DNA of 50,655 bases from Gottfriedia acidiceleris (GTDB lineage Bacteria; Bacillota; Bacilli; Bacillales; Bacillaceae_G), in NCBI RefSeq assembly GCF_004138285.1, contig NZ_SCFN01000009.1, positions 1 to 50,655 of the forward strand, in the 5' to 3' direction. The notes under the pieces are model-generated. The model did not search any database. It was not told where the DNA came from and worked only from the letters and a program-made list of their open reading frames with translations. A program made the position numbers and the translations under genes. Below are positions 45,094 to 50,655 of the stretch, piece after piece; within the stretch, counting starts at the first letter, position 1, and every line of letters starts with the position of its first letter.

Positions 45094-45258
45094 CTATAAA
45101 TATCCTTTATAAAGAACAAAAGCGCCCAATAGGACGCTATTATGTGTGCATTTACCTAATAAAATCATGCGATCGATTAATATAATATTCGTTTTTGATA
45201 AGTATTCGCGAGCTTCTTTTGTAAAACCTGACGAAGTAATAAAATAACCTCGGTACTT
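45094..45258 (-). pseudogene. C-terminal remnant of a second Mrr-type nuclease gene
   Basis: Open frame on the minus strand reads YRGYFITSSGFTKEAREYLS then KTNIILIDRMILLGK and stops at 45094. It parallels the C-terminal part of the intact Mrr-like protein nearby (GMFVTTSAFTKTAQDYVNGT then GIELVDGYDLLKI). No start codon or catalytic core is present; the upstream part is replaced by the adjacent membrane protein gene. A hairpin AGCGTCC/GGGCGCT (45119-45140) lies inside it. Confidence 0.6.
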
Positions 45259-45720
45259 TTATGTTTGTATATTTAATTTTACTAAATATCTATAAAACCA
45301 ATAAACAATAATATTAGGAATAAAATAAGAAAAGAAAGTCCACATGATATTCCATCCATTTCCGTATGAAACAATTCCAAAAAACGCCAATGTCCATTCA
45401 ACCATTGTAGTAAGAAATGCGAATATAAAAAGAATTGAATATGAATATTTACTGTTTTTAATTAAATAAATCATGTAACACTTTACAATTAGGTAAAATC
45501 CAAAATCGTAAGGCATAGCAGACATTGTTTGATCTATATTAAAAGGTTTAATTTTCCAAAAACCTAAGAAAAACCCTAATTCATTTACTAGAAGACTAAA
45601 TGCCACAACAATAGGACCAATTGAAGGAATTAAAGTTCGGTCTTTTCTATTTAGATGAAATAACCCGAAAAGCCAAGGGACAATTAATCCGAAAATGATA
45701 TTAAATTTTATGGAACTCAT
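45259..45720 (-). CDS. Polytopic membrane protein (CBO0543-like)
   Basis: 153 residues with four or five hydrophobic helices (FGLIVPWLFGLFHL, IGPIVVAFSLLVNELGFFLG, YSILFIFAFLTTMVEWTLAF, MWTFFSYFIPNIIVYWFYRY). The order and aromatic content recall the CBO0543 family of Bacillus and Clostridium, common in these genomes and without known function. It overlaps the Mrr gene stop by 4 bases. Its AT-rich codons differ from the Mrr gene, so the pair may have been joined recently. Confidence 0.65.
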   Translation of the reverse strand: MSSIKFNIIFGLIVPWLFGLFHLNRKDRTLIPSIGPIVVAFSLLVNELGFFLGFWKIKPFNIDQTMSAMPYDFGFYLIVKCYMIYLIKNSKYSYSILFIFAFLTTMVEWTLAFFGIVSYGNGWNIMWTFFSYFIPNIIVYWFYRYLVKLNIQT

Positions 45721-46427
45721 ATCGGCTCAATTTCCGGTACAATATCTTCATAAAGCAGCTCCGGCCTAACTTTTCCGATAATCTTTAGTAAATCGTAGCC
45801 ATCTACGAGTTCTATCCCGGTACCATTTACGTAATCCTGGGCGGTCTTCGTAAATGCCGAAGTAGTAACGAACATACCTCGCTCGACTTTATCCTTCGAC
45901 ATCGCTCCGTGTAATTTTTGTAATGGTGGCCTTCCAATATTATTACCTTCGGCGTACATTTTACATTCAACGTAAATGATCGCTTTATTCTTCGTTAAAA
46001 TAATATCCTTTCCGTTATCGTTTGACTGCGGAGTAACTTCTGTGTGATATCCGGTGTGCCTATACATATCCGCGACAAATATTTCGAAGTCTCTCGGTGA
46101 AAATCCCGCAGTAATTTCGAAAATAGTTCGGCCTTTTTTCGCTTTAAACGACCTAAACGGTCTGTCTGTAAAATAACGCCTTTTTGATTGACGATCAGTT
46201 AGAACGTAAAGTGACGCTAAGCCGCCTACTATAAATATAAAAATGGCCCACTCTTTTAAACCCCAGGAGGGTACTTTATTTAATGCGACTTTTAAATTAT
46301 GAAATAAACTTTTCAATATATTATATACGATGACTAGTCCGAAAATTAACATTAGGCCAAAGTATGAGTACTTACCGCCCCAACCATAACTTTTTCTGCT
46401 ATAACTTTTACGTCTTCTTTTAGCCAA
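45717..46427 (-). CDS. Membrane-anchored Mrr-type restriction endonuclease
   Basis: 236 residues, TTG start after GTGGTGAT. A basic N-terminus is followed by two helices (YFGLMLIFGLVIVYNIL and WAIFIFIVGGLASLYVL), then an Mrr catalytic domain: FEIFVADMYRHTGYHTEVTP, the Asp in NDNGKDIIL and the ECK of IIYVECKMYA, forming the D-x(n)-E-x-K site. It would cut foreign, possibly methylated, DNA at the membrane. It is preceded by an XRE regulator gene. GC-richer codon use suggests acquisition. Confidence 0.85.
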   Translation of the reverse strand: MAKRRRKSYSRKSYGWGGKYSYFGLMLIFGLVIVYNILKSLFHNLKVALNKVPSWGLKEWAIFIFIVGGLASLYVLTDRQSKRRYFTDRPFRSFKAKKGRTIFEITAGFSPRDFEIFVADMYRHTGYHTEVTPQSNDNGKDIILTKNKAIIYVECKMYAEGNNIGRPPLQKLHGAMSKDKVERGMFVTTSAFTKTAQDYVNGTGIELVDGYDLLKIIGKVRPELLYEDIVPEIEPI

Positions 46428-46464
46428 AATATCACCACTTGTCTAATTATCAATATCCTCTATT

Positions 46465-46674
46465 TTAGACATCTTCTTTGACAAGTATCCAAATATCTTC
46501 GACTTTTAAGCCAAGTTCATCGGCAATTTTTAACGCTAGTGGAAGTTGCGGAAATGATCGTCCGTTAACCAGGCTTTTTAATGCCGCCATCGATATTCCA
46601 AGCTTTTTGGATAAAGCAGTCTGACTAATACCACGCTCGACCATGATTACTTTTAACCTCGTCTTTACTTCCAT
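46465..46674 (-). CDS. XRE family helix-turn-helix regulator
   Basis: 69 residues, essentially one Cro/CI HTH: LKVIMVERGISQTALSKKLG then ISMAALKSLVNGRSFPQL. GGAGG precedes the ATG. It lies 37 bases upstream of the Mrr nuclease gene on the same strand and probably controls it, in the fashion of small phage repressors or restriction control proteins. Confidence 0.85.
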   Translation of the reverse strand: MEVKTRLKVIMVERGISQTALSKKLGISMAALKSLVNGRSFPQLPLALKIADELGLKVEDIWILVKEDV

Positions 46675-46689
46675 AATTGATCCTCCGAT

Positions 46690-46830
46690 ATTTCGTCTTA
46701 TTAGTATTAATTAGACAACCTCGCGGATTTAATCCGGATGACGTAGCTAAAAAGTCGTGGGTCTTCGAGCAATGCTTCTGACAGAATACGGAGCTTAAAC
46801 GCGTATCCACCCGAACTTTTGTCCTTTACG
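46690..46830. other. Scrambled interval of probable phage origin
   Basis: GC-richer DNA with no intact gene. One plus-strand stretch (about 46720-46774) reads NPDDVAKKSWVFEQCF before a stop, which looks like a coding scrap. It joins the XRE promoter region to the tape-measure fragment. Confidence 0.4.
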
Positions 46831-47062
46831 TAGTGTCGATGCAGGGGGAATTTCAAAAAATCCCTACAACGGATTTCAAACTACCCTCCATAAAGGAGAG
46901 CGCGTTTTAACTTCGGAAGAAAACGAGGCTTATAACAAAGGTAAAGGCGGTAAGGAAATCAACGTCAATGTTGGTACGATGAATGTACGAAATGACTCGG
47001 ATATTAAGAAGGTCGCTTATAAATTTGCTAAATTAATCGAAAAAGAGAGTGCTTGGGCGTAA
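46831..47062 (+). pseudogene. C-terminal fragment of a phage tail tape-measure protein
   Basis: The frame reads SVDAGGISKNPYNGFQTTLH then KGERVLTSEENEAYNKGKGG and INVNVGTMNVRNDSDIKKVA to the stop at 47060-47062. The GF..TLHKGERVLT..EN segment followed by I-N-V-N-V is the usual end of siphophage tape-measure proteins. No start, ribosome-binding site or upstream body is present, so this is a prophage scar. Confidence 0.75.
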
Positions 47063-47077
47063 TTGTACGATTAGTAA

Positions 47078-47106
47078 AAGCGTCCTTCTAACGAGGGACG
47101 CCGATT
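47078..47106 (+). terminator. Terminator after the tape-measure fragment
   Basis: GCGTCC / GGACGC stem followed by CGATTTTTTT. Confidence 0.75.
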
Positions 47107-47256
47107 TTTTTGTTCAACTGTGTGGTTTCTCCGTAAAATTAACCGTAATTTTAATAGCATATACCGGTATATGTTGGTATATTTCAGTTAAATAACGTTT
47201 TAAAATACAAGCAAATTCGGATAAAATAGGCGAGAAGAACCTCGTCAGAAAACAAC

Positions 47257-47283
47257 AAAAAAAGACCGAAAAAATCGGTCTCC
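47257..47283 (-). terminator. Terminator of prfC
   Basis: Minus strand AGACCG-ATTTTTT-CGGTCT followed by T7. Confidence 0.88.
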
Positions 47284-47291
47284 TTCGTCAA

Positions 47292-48887
47292 TTAATCAAC
47301 TTGTATTTCATTATTAACATCAAGCGCTTCAACTAATTCTAATTCCTCATGACGTTCTTTAAAACGATTGAAAGTAAATTCGTTCGCAAATAAGAATAAC
47401 GGACGTTCGAAACGGTCATATACTAGCATGTTACGCATATCTTGATATTTCTTAAGTCCTTTTACGTCGTCTGTTTTAACCCATCGAGCTATATTGAAAT
47501 CAACATGGTCTTTACGGATATCAGATCCATATTCATTTTTTAAGCGGTATTCAAATACTTCAAATTGAAGTTGACCTACAGCACCTAAAATGACCTCATT
47601 AAACTCATTTTTATAAACTTGAATTGCACCTTCTTGAGCTAATTGCTCAACACCTTTATGGAAGTGCTTAGATTTTAATGAGTTAACTGGGCTAACTCGT
47701 AAGAATAACTCAGGTGGGAAAGTTGGTAATGGTTCAAAGAATAATTTTTGTTTACTAGATGTAATTGTATCTCCGATTTGATAAGTACCTGAATCGTAAA
47801 TACCAATTACGTCACCAGCATATGCTCGGTCAATCGTTTCACGGTCATTAGCCATCAATTGAGTCGATTGACTTAATTTAATTTGTTTACCTGTACGAGA
47901 AAGCATTACATTCATTCCACGTTCAAATACGCCAGAACAAATTCGTAGAAATGCAATACGATCACGGTGAGCAGGATTCATATTAGCTTGAATCTTAAAA
48001 ATAAAACCACTAAATACTTCATCAGTTGGATTAACTTCACCATTAATTGTTTTACGAGATCCTGGTGCAGGTGACATATCTAAGAAATGATTTAAAAATG
48101 GTGTTACCCCAAAATCGACTAATGCTGTTCCGAAGAAAACAGGAGTAAGTTCACCAGCTCGAACTAAGTCTAAATTGAATTCATTTCCTGCACCTTGTAA
48201 AAGATCAACTTCATCACGTAAATTTTCTAAATTTGAAGGCTCTAAATGCGCTTCTAATTCAGGACCGTGTACGCCATCTTGACCAAGTTTAATGACTTCA
48301 TCTTTACGGAAAAGATGAACTTCATTTTCTAATCGATCATAAACACCTTCAAATTGCATTCCACTACCGATTGGCCAAGTAACTGCAACAGAAGGCATAC
48401 CTAGAACTTCTTCTAATTCTTCCATTAACTCTAATGGATCTTTAGCTTGGCGGTCTAATTTATTCATAAAGGTAAAAATAGGGATACCACGTAAACGACA
48501 AACTTGGAAAAGTTTCTTTGTTTGTGCTTCAATACCTTTTGCAGCATCAATTACCATGACTGCAGAGTCAACAGAAGTTAGTACACGATATGTATCTTCA
48601 CCAAAATCATTATGACCAGGAGTATCCATAATTGATACCATTTTTTCATCATATTCAAACTGCATAACAGAAGAAGTAACAGAAATTCCACGTTGCTTCT
48701 CGATTTCCATCCAGTCAGATTTTGCATATTTTGAATTTTTTTGAGCTTTTACAGTACCAGCTTCACGAATAGCTCCACCATGAAGTAGTAATTTTTCAGT
48801 TAAAGTTGTTTTACCAGCATCCGGGTGAGAGATGATCCCAAAAATACGGCGTTTAGCAACCTGATTAATTAATTCTTTATTTGCCAT
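47292..48887 (-). CDS. prfC: Peptide chain release factor 3
   Basis: 531 residues, full length. G1 motif SHPDAGKTT near residue 20, switch GISVTSSVMQFEY, G3 DTPGHNDF and G4 NKLD mark a translational GTPase, and the order and length fit RF3 rather than EF-G. RF3 recycles RF1/RF2 from the ribosome after termination. It lies at the edge of the phage scar and is intact. Confidence 0.96.
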   Translation of the reverse strand: MANKELINQVAKRRIFGIISHPDAGKTTLTEKLLLHGGAIREAGTVKAQKNSKYAKSDWMEIEKQRGISVTSSVMQFEYDEKMVSIMDTPGHNDFGEDTYRVLTSVDSAVMVIDAAKGIEAQTKKLFQVCRLRGIPIFTFMNKLDRQAKDPLELMEELEEVLGMPSVAVTWPIGSGMQFEGVYDRLENEVHLFRKDEVIKLGQDGVHGPELEAHLEPSNLENLRDEVDLLQGAGNEFNLDLVRAGELTPVFFGTALVDFGVTPFLNHFLDMSPAPGSRKTINGEVNPTDEVFSGFIFKIQANMNPAHRDRIAFLRICSGVFERGMNVMLSRTGKQIKLSQSTQLMANDRETIDRAYAGDVIGIYDSGTYQIGDTITSSKQKLFFEPLPTFPPELFLRVSPVNSLKSKHFHKGVEQLAQEGAIQVYKNEFNEVILGAVGQLQFEVFEYRLKNEYGSDIRKDHVDFNIARWVKTDDVKGLKKYQDMRNMLVYDRFERPLFLFANEFTFNRFKERHEELELVEALDVNNEIQVD

Positions 48888-49246
48888 CTATTATAAAGTC
48901 CTTTCTAAATCAAAGATCATAAACAAATTTTTACATCTTATCTATTATACTAGAATTCAGCGTTTGATGAAACATTTAGTAACTAAGTTATATACAAAGT
49001 ATTTCCAAGTTTGAAATAAGAATTTTCTTTTTTATTGTTTATTTTATAATTTTACATAAATTGTTCACTAATTTTTCAACATGTAATATTTATAAAGTAT
49101 TACAAATCAATATTATAAAAGCTAATCTATCAACGAGTTATGTGTGATAGATTCTTTTTTTTTGACAAATGTACAAGCATATGCATGACACTTTGATTAC
49201 TATATGATAATGATTCATTTTATTGAAAGAAAGGAAGTAACCATAA
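48888..49246. other. Intergenic region before the ena genes
   Basis: No gene seen. A hairpin AATCTATCA / TGATAGATT (49124-49153) followed by C and nine T is a terminator in the plus direction without an upstream plus-strand gene. TATATGATA near 49201 resembles a sigma-K -10 (CATANNNTA) except for the first base; no clear -35 was found. Confidence 0.5.
49124..49163 (+). terminator. Orphan terminator upstream of the ena genes
   Basis: AATCTATCA / TGATAGATT arms, 12-base loop, T-run. It reads toward the ena genes. Confidence 0.75.
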
Positions 49247-49624
49247 ATGGCATCATCATGTAATTGTTCAACATCAACATTAACTTGCTGTCCTGAAAAG
49301 ATTTTTGTTCAGGACCAGGTATGTATACCATGGCAAGCAGTAGGAGATACAACAACTGTTACAATTCCACTTTTTCAAAATAATTTTAACCAAAATATTA
49401 TAGGAACTGGTTTTGTTAAGTATGAAGTAGGTTCTGTTGCATCACCAATACAGATTGTATTTTTAAACTCAGCTGGAGGCACGATTAATTCTGAGGTCGT
49501 AACATTAGGTTCTAGTTTAGCATTTACAATTAGAAGGTTTGATTTAATACAAGCCGTAATTCCAATTGGAGCAGGTATATTATTTCAAGGTGAGTTTTGT
49601 ATTACGACACGTTATTCTGTTTAA
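49247..49624 (+). CDS. S-type endospore appendage (Ena) subunit, Ena1A-like (DUF3992)
   Basis: 125 residues. A Cys-rich N-terminal connector (C5, C7, C14, C15) is followed by a beta-rich jellyroll with a Cys in FVQDQVCIPW (C26), and the ending is GEFCITTRYSV (C118). This layout (paired Cys in the connector, one in an early strand, one in the last strand) is that reported for B. cereus S-Ena subunits, where the pairs form inter-subunit disulfides in the spore fibre. AAGGAAG lies before the ATG. The next gene is a second subunit. Confidence 0.88.
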   Translation: MASSCNCSTSTLTCCPEKIFVQDQVCIPWQAVGDTTTVTIPLFQNNFNQNIIGTGFVKYEVGSVASPIQIVFLNSAGGTINSEVVTLGSSLAFTIRRFDLIQAVIPIGAGILFQGEFCITTRYSV

Positions 49625-49649
49625 TTGAAGAAAATGAGGGGAAAAGCAA

Positions 49650-49985
49650 ATGTGTAATGGTTTAAGTTGTTGCTCAGCTAAAAATATATTTCAAGATAAA
49701 GTTTGTACAACATGGCAAGTGAATACACCCGGTATTATCACAATCTTTACAAATAATATCGCTCCAATTATTTCCGCAACAGGCTATGTTAAAAATGATA
49801 CAGGTACAGATAATATCGTTGTTAATTTTTTAAGAGGTGGAAATGTAATTGATACTCTAACTGTCCCACCGCAAAGTAGTGTCGCTTTCTCAGAAAAGCT
49901 ATTCGATGAAATTCAAATTGATACTACAGGTTTAACCGGGGCAGTAGAAGGTGAGTTTTGTATTACGGTCAGATATTCAATGTAA
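49650..49985 (+). CDS. S-type endospore appendage (Ena) subunit, Ena1B-like (DUF3992)
   Basis: 111 residues. The connector has C2, C7 and C8 (MCNGLSCCSAK); IFQDKVCTTW (C19) and the end GEFCITVRYSM (C104) match the DUF3992 jellyroll. Shorter than the first subunit and starting 26 bases after its stop, with GAGGGGAAAAG before the ATG. The two together should build a disulfide-linked spore fibre. No third Ena gene is in the window; a collagen-like gene follows instead. Confidence 0.88.
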   Translation: MCNGLSCCSAKNIFQDKVCTTWQVNTPGIITIFTNNIAPIISATGYVKNDTGTDNIVVNFLRGGNVIDTLTVPPQSSVAFSEKLFDEIQIDTTGLTGAVEGEFCITVRYSM

Positions 49986-50050
49986 TAGTTCATTTTATCT
50001 AAATAGTATTGTTCGGAATATTTTTTGAACAGCCCTATGTAATGAAATGA

Positions 50051-50655
<605 letters not shown>

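Noticed and set aside
46625-46810. Minus-strand 61-residue ORF before the XRE gene
   Set aside because: No ribosome-binding site, overlaps the XRE gene, and no protein-like pattern.

Overview
The window looks like a chromosomal segment of a low-GC, endospore-forming Bacillaceae. The order kamA-yokU-yozE-yodN-yozD-yodM at the left end is, as I remember it, that of the Bacillus subtilis yod/yok region. The right end carries endospore-appendage (S-Ena, DUF3992) genes and a collagen-like gene. A class I lysyl-tRNA synthetase behind a T-box leader also recalls the B. cereus side of the family. Genus is inferred (Bacillus/Gottfriedia-like); no marker settles it.

Layout. 1-7.9 kb is the kamA-yodM block, interrupted by a 4,780-bp integrative element that splits yodN. 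The element has a large serine recombinase at its left end, a membrane protein, an alpha/beta hydrolase, a PhaQ-type PadR repressor, a phasin-like protein and a 43-codon gene at its right end. Both junctions can be read: joining the ends rebuilds a near-palindromic attP and an in-frame yodN. 8-13.3 kb holds a small unknown gene, a thioredoxin and sbcDC. 13.7-16 kb is a polar amino acid ABC importer. 16-24.7 kb holds a hydroxyacid dehydrogenase, a thiamine-binding YqgV, a TetR-controlled MFS exporter with a GNAT gene, a Trp/Gly-rich repeat protein, a CidAB/LrgAB pair, a DEDDh exonuclease with ExoA, and a Nudix hydrolase. 24.9-30.8 kb holds a serine hydrolase, a rhomboid protease and a c-di-GMP pair (frameshifted PAS-GGDEF-EAL, then an intact dCache-GGDEF). 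30.8-41 kb holds lysK with its T-box (apparent loss of the start codon), a repetitive protein, DegV, DUF3243, an EmrB-type exporter, an L,D-transpeptidase, GNAT and EamA genes. 40.7-44.4 kb is a MarR-MMPL efflux operon with a promoter/operator.

44.5-47.1 kb is a recombination scar. It has a lipoprotein, a truncated and an intact Mrr-type nuclease, a CBO0543-like membrane protein, an XRE regulator and the last ~76 codons of a phage tape-measure protein. prfC follows. The window ends in two Ena subunit genes and, in the same direction, a collagen-like gene whose N-terminus carries a Cys cluster (C28, C30, C31, C36) resembling the Ena N-terminal connectors.

The strongest points for follow-up are the yodN element with its readable att sites and PHA-granule-type cargo, the Ena plus Cys-headed collagen cluster, the lysK start-codon loss, and the A-tract frameshift in the EAL protein.
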